From positions 1 to 13,252 of the forward strand of contig QMNJ01000028.1 of NCBI GenBank assembly GCA_003647715.1: DNA of 13,252 nt. The letters run 5' to 3'. The notes beneath the pieces were generated by a model that worked only from the letters and a program-made list of their open reading frames with translations, ran no database searches and had not been told where the DNA came from. Made by a program: the position numbers and the translations under genes. This stretch comes from Candidatus Coatesiibacteriota bacterium (GTDB lineage: Bacteria; RBG-13-66-14; B26-G2). The stretch's first letter is position 1, and the number at the start of each line of letters is the position of its first letter. Of the stretch, positions 1 to 7,223 are shown piece by piece.

Positions 1-25
1 CTATAAATTCTATACTTAATAAAAC

Positions 26-55
26 TTGACAGATATGTGTTAAATTTCTTAATAT
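26..55 (+). promoter_or_regulatory. Sigma70-type promoter of the rpsP-trmD operon
   Basis: TTGACA at 26-31 and TATAAT-like TAATAT at 50-55 are separated by 18 bases, which is close to the bacterial consensus. Transcription would begin near 62, giving a leader of about 40 bases before rpsP. It is the only strong promoter upstream of the four co-directional overlapping genes, so it probably drives all of them. Seen in sequence; activity is inferred. Confidence 0.75.
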
Positions 56-87
56 TTTAGTTCAACAATACTAATAAATTTTTAACT

Positions 88-93
88 GGAGGT
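88..93 (+). promoter_or_regulatory. Shine-Dalgarno of rpsP, fixing the TTG start
   Basis: GGAGGT lies 9 bases before the TTG at 103. No ATG or GTG in this frame is better placed, and translation from TTG gives the canonical S16 beginning (M)AVKIRLRRMG. The site therefore supports a TTG start. Confidence 0.8.
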
Positions 94-102
94 TAAGAAC
101 AA

Positions 103-393
103 TTGGCAGTGAAGATAAGATTGAGACGAATGGGTTCTACTAATAAACCGTTCTATCGTATAGTGGTAACGGAGAGTAGATTTAAGAGAGATGGTAAATA
201 CCTTGAAGAAATTGGCTACTATAACCCTATCATTGAACCACCAAAGATAAAGATAGATGAAGAAGTAGCACTAAACTGGATAGAAAAAGGAGCGAAGGTA
301 TCAGATAGGGTTATGGCTTTGTTTAAGAAGCAGGGAATTTTAGATAAATTGAAAGAAAGGAAGAAAAAATTAGAAGAAGGAGAGTCAAGATGA
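103..393 (+). CDS. rpsP: 30S ribosomal protein S16
   Basis: Small basic ribosomal protein of 96 residues that binds 16S rRNA and helps assemble the 30S body. The N-terminus AVKIRLRRMGS, followed by FYRIVVTESR and the IGYYNP segment (about residues 38-43), is the family signature. The C-terminus is a lysine/glutamate-rich tail. The start is TTG, supported by a GGAGGT site 9 bases upstream and by alignment to the invariant S16 N-terminus. The stop overlaps the next start (ATGA at 390-393), so khpA is probably translationally coupled. It is the first gene of the rpsP-khpA-rimM-trmD cluster, which is conserved widely in bacteria; ffh, a frequent upstream neighbour, is not in the window. Confidence 0.97.
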   Translation: MAVKIRLRRMGSTNKPFYRIVVTESRFKRDGKYLEEIGYYNPIIEPPKIKIDEEVALNWIEKGAKVSDRVMALFKKQGILDKLKERKKKLEEGESR

Positions 394-656
394 TTACTGA
401 ATACCAGACAAACGAAGAATCTAAACTTGAGGAGATGGTAAAATACATAGTATCAAGAGTTGTTGACCACCCCGAAATGGTGATGGTTCAAATAGATAAT
501 GAGAACGATATAATCCATGTTACCCTGGAGGTGGATAAAAACGACCTTGGCAAGGTCATAGGAAGAAGTGGAACAACTGCATGGGCTTTAAGAACACTGA
601 TACAGGCAGTCGCGATGAAGCTCGGGAAGAGGGCATCTTTCAAAATAGTTGAGTAG
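390..656 (+). CDS. khpA: KH-domain RNA-binding protein KhpA (YlqC family)
   Basis: Protein of 88 residues with one type II KH domain. The GxxG loop is GRSG at residues 58-61 inside LGKVIGRSG, followed by a helix (TTAWALRTLIQAV) and a final strand. The family binds RNA, often as a heterodimer with KhpB, and sits between rpsP and rimM in many genomes, as here. The ATG at 390 has AAGGAGAG at 377-384 inside the end of rpsP. An internal ATG at 435 would give the more usual short N-terminus, but its upstream GAGGAG is too close, so I prefer 390. The extra N-terminal 15 residues are acidic and polar. No KhpB partner lies in the window. Confidence 0.9.
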   Translation: MITEYQTNEESKLEEMVKYIVSRVVDHPEMVMVQIDNENDIIHVTLEVDKNDLGKVIGRSGTTAWALRTLIQAVAMKLGKRASFKIVE

Positions 657-1176
657 AACCGGATTTGAGTCCATCAAGCAAGTGTCAGAGAAAGAGTATG
701 CCATCATAGGCAAGATACTTCGCCCTTTTGGTATTAAAGGGGACCTTATATTCCAAACAGTTGACGATAGGAGATTATACGAACACATTAACAAAGTAGC
801 ATATATCACAGAAGAGGGCTTAGAAACTATCAGCATTATCTGGAGAGGGATGCACCACTCTCGGTCAATCATTCATTTAGAGGGAGTAGATAGCAGGTCT
901 TCTGCGGAGGGCTTCCGGAATACAACCATTCTTGTCAAGATAAAAGAACTGCCTGAATTACCTGAAAATGAATATTACGAATTTGAACTGGTTGACAAGA
1001 ATGTCATCTCTGAAGAGAATAAAATTCTGGGTAAAATTGACTATGTGATATATACAGGTGGAACGGATGTTCTTGTTCTCAGCGATGGAACTTTAGTTCC
1101 ATTCTGCGAATATTATATAATTGGAATTACCGATGAATATGTGAAACTGAAGATTCCCAAGGCAGAGAACGGTTGA
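649..1176 (+). CDS. rimM: 16S rRNA processing protein RimM
   Basis: Ribosome maturation factor that binds S19 in the pre-30S head and assists 16S rRNA processing. The N-terminal RimM domain begins at IIGKILRPFGIKGDL (about residues 19-33). The C-terminal PRC-barrel runs from about 100 (NEYYEFELVDKNVI) through TGGTDVLVL and LVPFCEYYI to the end. Length 175 from TTG 649, or 164 from an in-frame GTG at 682, which would match typical family length as well. Neither has a good Shine-Dalgarno site (GAGGG lies about 15 bases before 649). TTG 649 overlaps the khpA stop by 8 bases, so reinitiation after khpA is plausible. The start is uncertain; the identity is not. It runs directly into trmD. Confidence 0.93.
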   Translation: MSRTGFESIKQVSEKEYAIIGKILRPFGIKGDLIFQTVDDRRLYEHINKVAYITEEGLETISIIWRGMHHSRSIIHLEGVDSRSSAEGFRNTTILVKIKELPELPENEYYEFELVDKNVISEENKILGKIDYVIYTGGTDVLVLSDGTLVPFCEYYIIGITDEYVKLKIPKAENG

Positions 1177-1181
1177 TACCT

Positions 1182-1880
1182 ATGAGGATAGATATTATAA
1201 CCATATTCCCTGGGATATTCTCAAACTTCCTTGAGACCAGTTTAATACAGAGAGCGATATCAGAGGGACTCCTGAATATCAGGGTCCATAACCTCAGGGA
1301 TTTTACCAGCGACCCTCATCGGGTTGTGGACGACTACCCATATGGTGGAGGTGCAGGTATGGTGTTGAAGCCCGAACCCCTTGCCCTCGCCATTGAGAAT
1401 ATTAAAAATGAGAATCCGGTCAATGTTATATATCTTACACCACAGGGAAGGGTATTAGACCAACAGTATGTAAAAGAACTGAGTAAAAGAGAGGGGCTAA
1501 TCATTATATGCGGTAGATACAGAGGCATTGATGAACGTATCCGTGAACTCTATGTTGATGAGGAAATATCAATAGGTGATTACTTACTTTCAGGTGGTGA
1601 GATTCCATCAATGGTGTTGATAGAAGCGGTCTCACGGTTAATCCCAGGGGTCCTTGGAAACGAATCGTCAATTGAGGAGGAGACATTTACCGGTTATCTC
1701 CTGGACTCACCTCAATACACAAGACCATATGAGTTTAAGGGTATCAAAGTTCCTGAAGTCCTGATATCTGGCGACCACAAAGAGATATCAAAGTGGAGAA
1801 TTAATAAGGCAAGAGAGCGAACGAAGAAATTACGCCCCGACCTATATGAGAAATATCTTAAGAAAATTATAAGTAAGTAG
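1182..1880 (+). CDS. trmD: tRNA (guanine-37-N1)-methyltransferase TrmD
   Basis: SPOUT-class enzyme that methylates N1 of G37 in tRNAs with G36, preventing frameshifting. From ATG 1182 it is 232 residues and starts MRIDIITIFPG, the classic TrmD N-terminus; an in-frame TTG at 1173 would add three residues. SAM-knot motifs are visible: PYGGGAGM (53-60), YLTPQGR (84-90), CGRYRGIDER (110-119), IGDYLLSGGE (131-140), then PGVLGNE and SPQYTRP (176-182) before the C-terminal domain. Two positions differ from E. coli: its Glu116 (GRYEG) is Arg114 here, and its Asp169 (EDSF) is Glu167 (EETF), while Arg154 is kept as Arg152. No clear ribosome site precedes it; the rimM stop is 5 bases upstream, so coupling is likely. 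It is followed by a hairpin and not by rplS. Confidence 0.96.
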   Translation: MRIDIITIFPGIFSNFLETSLIQRAISEGLLNIRVHNLRDFTSDPHRVVDDYPYGGGAGMVLKPEPLALAIENIKNENPVNVIYLTPQGRVLDQQYVKELSKREGLIIICGRYRGIDERIRELYVDEEISIGDYLLSGGEIPSMVLIEAVSRLIPGVLGNESSIEEETFTGYLLDSPQYTRPYEFKGIKVPEVLISGDHKEISKWRINKARERTKKLRPDLYEKYLKKIISK

Positions 1881-1891
1881 ATTACTACTTC

Positions 1892-1910
1892 ATTGGTGTT
1901 TGTCACCAAT
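1892..1910 (+). terminator. Hairpin after trmD, possible operon terminator
   Basis: ATTGGTG (1892-1898) and CACCAAT (1904-1910) form a perfect 7-bp stem around TTTGT, 11 bases after the trmD stop. There is no T-run after it (ATTGTCAATG follows), so it is not a classical intrinsic terminator. It could be an RNA 3'-end stabiliser or a U-tract-free terminator. The position at the end of an operon is the main support. Confidence 0.45.
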
Positions 1911-2062
1911 ATTGTCAATGGTCATTGCCTATTCTGAACCATTAAAAAATTAAAAAATAACATCTGATTAAAAAAATCATAAACATACCTATGCTCGTTT
2001 TTCGCATATCCTTTGTGATTTGGCAAAGAAACTATACTGATTAAACCATTTATAAGATTGTA
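1911..2062. other. AT-rich intergenic stretch downstream of trmD
   Basis: Very AT-rich DNA with A-runs (about 1943-1976), a weak hairpin TGATT-AAAAA-AATCA at 1965-1979, and the direct repeat TTGTCA at 1900-1905 and 1912-1917. I see no coding frame with family resemblance and no rplS remnant in either strand. Confidence 0.5.
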
Positions 2063-2071
2063 TGGTATAAT
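2063..2071 (+). promoter_or_regulatory. Extended -10 promoter of the exported-protein gene
   Basis: TGGTATAAT is a perfect TATAAT at 2066-2071 with the TGn extension at 2063-2065. No convincing -35 lies 17 bases upstream. The start codon is only 17 bases after the -10, so transcription would begin near 2078, at the GGGG (2078-2081) that serves as the ribosome site. The predicted leader is about 11 bases. Confidence 0.5.
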
Positions 2072-2088
2072 AATATAGGGGTTAGAAG

Positions 2089-2859
2089 ATGAGAATAATT
2101 GGCTTAATGTTGCTATTACCTTCACTCTTAATTGCTAATATACTATTAGTTGATGACGATGGTAGTAATGGTGGTTCCTATGCTGATGTAAAGGACTACT
2201 ATACTAATGCTTTGTTATCCAATGACTACTCCTATGATTATTATGAAGTGCCCTATAATTCTAATGGTCCAAGTCAAGCCATGCTCTCAAGATTCTCCAC
2301 AGTGGTCTGGTTTACAGGACAGACCTTTGGTTCTGGCTTTTGCACCACCCTGACAGTGCCGGACGAGAACAACCTCTCTACATACCTTTCAAATGGTGGT
2401 CATCTGATGCTGATAAGTCAGAGTTATCTGTCTGATAGATACCCGGGGGCTGGCGACTTTCACTCAGGGCAATTTCCCTATGATGTCCTCCAGTTGAGGT
2501 CTGCAATAAGCGACTATTGGATTAATCCCCCATTCGCGTGGGGAGCTAACGGCTCTATTGCCCAGGATATGACCTTCACTACAAATAATCCATATAACAC
2601 ACCAGGTAGAATTAAACCCGACCTCTTGACCCATTCTGCCATAACCTTGATAAACAATACCTCTCAAACACAGGGTCCAAGTTCGCTACAATACACCTCA
2701 ACCAAATATAAACTTATTTTCATGACAATGTCATTTGAGGGGCTTGAAGACGCGGATAATAGAGCGGAGCTGATGTTGAGAATTATGGAATACTTCGGTG
2801 AACCGAAAAATGATGTTAGTATTTCAAGTTTTGGAGAGTTGAAGGCACTATTTCACTAA
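2089..2859 (+). CDS. Exported protein with a GATase-like VDDD domain, apparently truncated
   Basis: Function unknown. Residues 1-16 (MRIIGLMLLLPSLLIA) look like a short signal peptide, so the protein is probably exported. The rest resembles the class I glutamine-amidotransferase-like fold found in large secreted proteins of FCB-type bacteria: LLVDDDG (19-25), YYTNALL, VVWFTGQTFG (72-81), a GGHLMLISQSYL strand-turn (103-114) and FEGLEDADNRAELMLRIMEYFG near the C-end. The nucleophile elbow reads SQS, without the catalytic Cys, so amidotransferase activity is unlikely; a binding or structural role is possible. The protein is rich in Asn, Ser and Tyr. It stops about 15 residues after the domain, whereas relatives I know usually continue into Ig-like repeats and a C-terminal sorting domain. 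It stands alone between trmD and convergent recO, with its own predicted promoter. Confidence 0.65.
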   Translation: MRIIGLMLLLPSLLIANILLVDDDGSNGGSYADVKDYYTNALLSNDYSYDYYEVPYNSNGPSQAMLSRFSTVVWFTGQTFGSGFCTTLTVPDENNLSTYLSNGGHLMLISQSYLSDRYPGAGDFHSGQFPYDVLQLRSAISDYWINPPFAWGANGSIAQDMTFTTNNPYNTPGRIKPDLLTHSAITLINNTSQTQGPSSLQYTSTKYKLIFMTMSFEGLEDADNRAELMLRIMEYFGEPKNDVSISSFGELKALFH

Positions 2860-2873
2860 CAAACCAATTGTTA
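2857..2873. repeat. Small inverted repeat between convergent genes
   Basis: TAACAA (2857-2862) and TTGTTA (2868-2873) are a perfect 6-bp inverted repeat around ACCAA, starting on the stop codon of the exported-protein gene. The stem has a single G-C pair and no T-run on either side, so it would be a poor terminator. The rest of the 50-base gap to recO shows nothing else. Confidence 0.25.
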
Positions 2874-2909
2874 CTATTACAAATTCAAATAATCCATTCA
2901 CAGGGTAAT

Positions 2910-3659
2910 CTAAAACCGCAGAAACTCAGTTGATTTCAACTGCACATCCAGATGGTAAGAGATATGGAAATCAAGCAACCTGTTGGCATCCCTCAACAAT
3001 TCATCACCAATTCTTGCTTCAAATCCCCCGTTTAGAGAAAGCGAACTCAAAGACCTTAATAATTTAACAAGCGCCATTGACGACTTCATAAATATGCTCC
3101 CATTCTCTTCTCCATTGAAACATTCCGCACATACCAATCCTCCCTTATACGGCACATAGTATGCATCCTGACTTAACTTCCGTGAACACGATGTGCATAC
3201 TTCTGTTTGAGGCAAAAGCCCCAGATGTTTAAGTAGATACAACCTGAATAGCAGATATACCACTCTGGCATCACACCCACCTTCAATGGCGATTAGCGAC
3301 TTCTTTAAAAGGTTGTATATCTTCTCAGAGGGCTCATTCAGTGGCATAAGTTTTAATATATGTTCTATAATTGCAATTGAATGAAATAGTCCATACCTCA
3401 TCTCTCTTATCCTATGAAAATCCTTGATAATTGAAAACTGTGATATCAGATGCAGTTCTGATGTCTCCCTGAAGTATATTAGAATCTCATATTCAGAGAG
3501 CTGTTCAATTGACCTTGCCCTTCTCGCTGCTGATTGCCTTCCTGCTTTCAACAGTGTCTTAAGACGACCGTATTCAAAAGAAAATATATTTACTAATTGG
3601 GAATTCTCCCTAACTGGGTCAACTTTCAAAACAAATGCATTAACTCTCTTAACAGCCAT
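2910..3659 (-). CDS. recO: DNA repair protein RecO
   Basis: Recombination mediator that, with RecR and RecF, loads RecA onto SSB-coated single strands and anneals strands. From ATG 3659 it is 249 residues. The N-terminal OB fold reads VNAFVLKVDPVRENSQLVNI then FSFEYGRLKTLLKAGRQ (27-42), as in RecO. A helical region follows, with a Cys4 zinc site: C155-x2-C158 and C177-x2-C180. Frame-wise the protein could start at ATG 3671 or further up at 3707, inside dnaE. I chose 3659 because MAVKRVNAFVL fits the family N-terminus and leaves a 4-base gap after the dnaE stop; 3671 would overlap dnaE by 8 bases and has GAGAAAG nearby. It is co-transcribed with dnaE, which is an unusual but sensible replication-repair pairing. 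No terminator is evident downstream. Confidence 0.92.
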   Translation of the reverse strand: MAVKRVNAFVLKVDPVRENSQLVNIFSFEYGRLKTLLKAGRQSAARRARSIEQLSEYEILIYFRETSELHLISQFSIIKDFHRIREMRYGLFHSIAIIEHILKLMPLNEPSEKIYNLLKKSLIAIEGGCDARVVYLLFRLYLLKHLGLLPQTEVCTSCSRKLSQDAYYVPYKGGLVCAECFNGEENGSIFMKSSMALVKLLRSLSSLSLNGGFEARIGDELLRDANRLLDFHISYHLDVQLKSTEFLRF

Positions 3660-3663
3660 ATTC

Positions 3664-6600
3664 CTACCCATTGATTCTTTCTCTGCTTGCCCATACCTCA
3701 CACCCACTTACCAGTTTCTTCAATCCACCGATTGTCTCCTCATCCACAATTATGGAACAAGACCTTGGCAACTGCATCACCACTTCACCATCACCACTGC
3801 CCCTCTCAAGATATAATCTCACAATCATACCTCCAGTGGTTGTCCTGCTTAGAATGAACTGATAGAGAGATTCCATATTTTCATCGCTTTCCATAAAACT
3901 TCTTGGCACCCTGATGTTAAGGGTATTGGTCATACTTCTCTCCGCCTCCTCAACTGGTATTATTTCATTCACCAATATCTTAAGACCATTATTCATCTCT
4001 AATCTCCCGCTTACTACCACCACTGTCCCCTTGGTCAGAAAAAATTCTGCTTTCTCGTATGAACTGGCGAAAGAGACGCATTCAACATAACCCGTCTCGT
4101 CCTCAATGGTGAAGAACGCCATCTCCCTGCCCTTCTTATCAGTTATCTGTCTTTTTATGATTATCTGACCTGCTACCACAACATTGCTCCCTGCTGGTAT
4201 ACTCTCAATCTCTCCCAACTGGCAGGTTATAATCCCACGCAATCTCTCTTTATATTGCGCCATTGGGTGCCCGGAGAAGTAGAAACCGAGCACCTCCTTC
4301 TCATATCTCAACATCTCCCCCTGCTCAAACTCCTCTTTTTCCCTCACCACATCATTGAATCTCTCCATATCCTCCTCTGGTAGAAGAGATGCTACCGCCA
4401 CCTTGCTTTCACTGCTTCTCCTGTGCCCATACTCAATTGCTGTGTCAAGGGCATCAAGTAGAGCACTCCTTGTGTATCCCAAACAGTCCATAGCACCCGC
4501 CTTTATCAAACTCTCAATGCATTTCCTATTAACCAGTCGTAGGTCCACCCTGCAACAGAAGTCGGTCAATCCTGTAAAATCACCATCCTCTCTGGCGGAT
4601 ACGATAGATTCAACTGCACTATAACCAACATTAAGAATGGCGGTAAGACCATATCTTATTGCACCATTTTCTATGCTGAAGTGAGCAAATGATGAGTTTA
4701 CATCCGGTTGTAATATCTCATATCCCATTCTCTTGGCAACATTGATATAGTATATGACCTTGTCAGTGTCACCCGACTTAATCGTAAGAAGAGAGACCAT
4801 AAACTCAAGCGGGTAGTTCGCCTTCAGGTAAGCGGTCTGATATGCAATCACCGCATAAGCAGTGGTGTGCGACTTATTAAAACCATAGGCAGCAAATGGT
4901 GTCACCTTCTCAAATATATACTCAGCATCACGCTTATCAATACCCTGGGCTTTGGCTCCTTTTTCAAAGTCCTCCTTCAAGCTCTCCATAAACTCAGGAC
5001 CCGACTTCTTAGACATAGCCCTTCTTATCAAATCCGCCTCTGCCATTGAAAAGCCAGCAACCTTGCTTGCAATATGCATCACCTGTTCCTGATAGAGTAT
5101 CACACCATAGGTCTCTGATAATATCTCCTCTAATACAGGGTTTAAATACTCAACCTTCTTTCTTCCATGCTTTCTATCTATGTAATCGTCTATCATTCCA
5201 GCACCCATAGGTCCAGGTCTATACAAACCAATAATTGGAACGAGTTCCTTAAAAGACCTCGGCACCACCCTCTTCAACAAATCTTTCATCCCCTGGCTCT
5301 CTAACTGAAAAACACCATCACTCTCTCCCATTGACAGCATCTCGTATGTCTTCTCATCATCAACCGGCAGATTGCTAATGTCAATCTCTACATTGTGACT
5401 CTCTCTTATCATATTAAGACAGAGACGAATGAGCGAAAGGGTCGTAAGACCAAGTATATCCATCTTCAATAGCCCACACTCTTCCAGTACCTCCTTTGGA
5501 TATTGTGTTGCTACCTCTCCTTTGGAATCAACCATCAAGGGAACATAATCCGATAGCTTGCCAGGGGCGATTACCACACCCGCCGCATGCTTTGAAATAT
5601 GCCTGGGAAGCCCCTCAAGGGAACTGGCTACATCAAGTAGATTCCTCAACTCATCGTCCCCTGAGTATATCTCACCAAGGTCTGCACTCTCTTTTACCGC
5701 CCTGCGTATTGACATTCCGCTCGGAACCATCTTTGCCACCCTATCCACCAACCCAAAAGGTATATCCAGTGCCCTCCCCACATCCCTTATTGCCGCTTTC
5801 GCACCAAGCGTATCAAATGTTGCTATCTGGGCTACTGAATCACTACCATACTTGTTAATTATATACCTTATTACTTCATCCCTCCTCTCATCCTCAAAGT
5901 CAATGTCAATATCAGGCATTCCCTTCCTCTCCGGATTTAGAAAACGTTCAAAGAGAAGACCATACTCAATTGGATTTATATCGGTTATTCCAGTTACATA
6001 GGCCACTAAACTCCCCGCTGCTGACCCCCTCCCTGGACCTACCATAATTCCGTTTTTCTTCGCATAGTCAACGATATCTGCCACTATAAGGAAATAACTG
6101 GTAAATCCCATCTCATCTATAATGTTCAGTTCGTGTTCCAAACGCATTTTTATAGCATCATTAATGTTATCACCGAACCTTTCATTCAAACCCTTCTCAC
6201 AGAGATTTCTGAGACATAACTGTGGTGTTTGACCATTAGCGACCGGAAATTCGGGAAGGTGCAGTTCATCAAATTTCAACTCAAGTTCGGTCATCTCAGC
6301 AACTCTCAGTGTATTCTCACAGGCATGGGGGAATTCATCAAACAATTGATACATCTCTTCAGCGCTCTTGAAATAGACCTGGTCGGTAGAGAATCTCAGC
6401 CGGTCTTTCTCCTTCTTCTTCTTACCTGTCTGAATGCACAACAGAGTGTCGTGAATATCATAATCATCCTGCTTAAGAAAATGTATGTCATTAGTTGCCA
6501 CCAGAGGAATGCCCGACTTCTTAGACAGTTCCACAAGACCCTTTATCACAATCCTTTCCTCAGCAATTCCATGGTCCTGAAGTTCAAGGAACACATTTTC

Positions 6601-7116
6601 ACGCCCGAAGAAATCAATATACCGTGAGAGCACCTTACCTGCTTCATCCATATCTCCCTTCAGTATAGTTCTTGGAACTTCTCCCTTCAGGCAGGAGGTG
6701 AGACATATCAATCCCTCCCCATATTCCTGCAGTAATTCATAATCAACCCTTGGTTTGTAGTAAAAGCCCTCAGTATAGGACCTGGTGGATATTTCAATTA
6801 GATTTTTATACCCTTGTTCGTTTCTGGCAATAAGTATCAGATGAGACAATTCTCTCGGTGTTTTACTAGATACCTTGTCAAATCTACTCCCAGAGGTCAA
6901 ATAAACTTCTGTTCCAATTATCGGTTTTATTCCAGACCCAACCGCCTTTTTATAAAATGGTATAACTCCAAAAAGATTACCATGGTCAGTGATGGCGAGA
7001 TGTCGCATACCCAAATCCCTCGCTTTAGCGATTAACTGTTCAATACGACACATCCCATCAAGTAAGCTATACTCTGTATGGACATGGAGATGAACGAACT
7101 GCTTTCTATCAGGCAT
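3664..7116 (-). CDS. dnaE: DNA polymerase III subunit alpha
   Basis: Replicative C-family polymerase, 1150 residues, a normal DnaE1 length. The N-terminal PHP domain (about 5-285) keeps all nine metal-ligand positions known from mycobacterial and Thermus DnaE: H11, H13, D20, H45, E70, H92, C142, D210, H212, so a proofreading PHP exonuclease is plausible. The catalytic palm has GPGRGSAAGSL (360-370), PDIDIDF (401-407) and the third Asp at D553 (KMDILGL). A helix-hairpin-helix segment lies near 865, an OB fold at about 975-1045, and a short C-terminal domain follows. The usual internal clamp-binding pentamer (QxxLF type) before EVLGFYFSGHP reads VASLL (908-912). The ATG at 7116 gives the typical DnaE beginning VHLHVHTEYS. 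No Shine-Dalgarno site precedes it. recO follows after 4 bases. Confidence 0.97.
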   Translation of the reverse strand: MPDRKQFVHLHVHTEYSLLDGMCRIEQLIAKARDLGMRHLAITDHGNLFGVIPFYKKAVGSGIKPIIGTEVYLTSGSRFDKVSSKTPRELSHLILIARNEQGYKNLIEISTRSYTEGFYYKPRVDYELLQEYGEGLICLTSCLKGEVPRTILKGDMDEAGKVLSRYIDFFGRENVFLELQDHGIAEERIVIKGLVELSKKSGIPLVATNDIHFLKQDDYDIHDTLLCIQTGKKKKEKDRLRFSTDQVYFKSAEEMYQLFDEFPHACENTLRVAEMTELELKFDELHLPEFPVANGQTPQLCLRNLCEKGLNERFGDNINDAIKMRLEHELNIIDEMGFTSYFLIVADIVDYAKKNGIMVGPGRGSAAGSLVAYVTGITDINPIEYGLLFERFLNPERKGMPDIDIDFEDERRDEVIRYIINKYGSDSVAQIATFDTLGAKAAIRDVGRALDIPFGLVDRVAKMVPSGMSIRRAVKESADLGEIYSGDDELRNLLDVASSLEGLPRHISKHAAGVVIAPGKLSDYVPLMVDSKGEVATQYPKEVLEECGLLKMDILGLTTLSLIRLCLNMIRESHNVEIDISNLPVDDEKTYEMLSMGESDGVFQLESQGMKDLLKRVVPRSFKELVPIIGLYRPGPMGAGMIDDYIDRKHGRKKVEYLNPVLEEILSETYGVILYQEQVMHIASKVAGFSMAEADLIRRAMSKKSGPEFMESLKEDFEKGAKAQGIDKRDAEYIFEKVTPFAAYGFNKSHTTAYAVIAYQTAYLKANYPLEFMVSLLTIKSGDTDKVIYYINVAKRMGYEILQPDVNSSFAHFSIENGAIRYGLTAILNVGYSAVESIVSAREDGDFTGLTDFCCRVDLRLVNRKCIESLIKAGAMDCLGYTRSALLDALDTAIEYGHRRSSESKVAVASLLPEEDMERFNDVVREKEEFEQGEMLRYEKEVLGFYFSGHPMAQYKERLRGIITCQLGEIESIPAGSNVVVAGQIIIKRQITDKKGREMAFFTIEDETGYVECVSFASSYEKAEFFLTKGTVVVVSGRLEMNNGLKILVNEIIPVEEAERSMTNTLNIRVPRSFMESDENMESLYQFILSRTTTGGMIVRLYLERGSGDGEVVMQLPRSCSIIVDEETIGGLKKLVSGCEVWASRERING

Positions 7117-7140
7117 ACTTAGAAGAAATTAACACAAGAG

Positions 7141-7149
7141 ATTATAGCA
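7141..7149 (-). promoter_or_regulatory. Extended -10 promoter of dnaE-recO
   Basis: Read on the minus strand, TGCTATAAT gives a perfect -10 (7141-7146) with a TGn extension. There is no good -35. The start codon lies 24 bases downstream, so the leader would be about 17 bases; it contains no purine-rich ribosome site (it reads TTTCTTCTAAGT just before ATG). Confidence 0.5.
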
Positions 7150-7195
7150 AGTCAACAAACATATAAAATAACCTATATATTTATTAAAATAACTA

Positions 7196-7223
7196 TTGAA
7201 TATTACCACTACTATGATATAGT
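7196..7223 (+). promoter_or_regulatory. Predicted promoter of the pst-phoU operon
   Basis: TTGAAT (7196-7201) and TATAGT (7218-7223) are 16 bases apart, and TGA (7215-7217) supplies an extended -10. A perfect inverted repeat, ACTAT-GAT-ATAGT (7211-7223), covers the -10 and could be an operator. I see no E. coli-type Pho box repeat. Start of transcription would be near 7230, about 54 bases before pstC. Confidence 0.45.

Noticed and set aside
1965..1979. TGATT-AAAAA-AATCA hairpin in the AT-rich gap
   Set aside because: The stem is five mostly A-T pairs in a run of A residues, expected by chance at this base composition.
5496..6001. Long open frames on the plus strand inside dnaE
   Set aside because: They are antisense shadows of the conserved dnaE palm coding region; translations are low-complexity and show no family motif, and no ribosome site or promoter precedes them.
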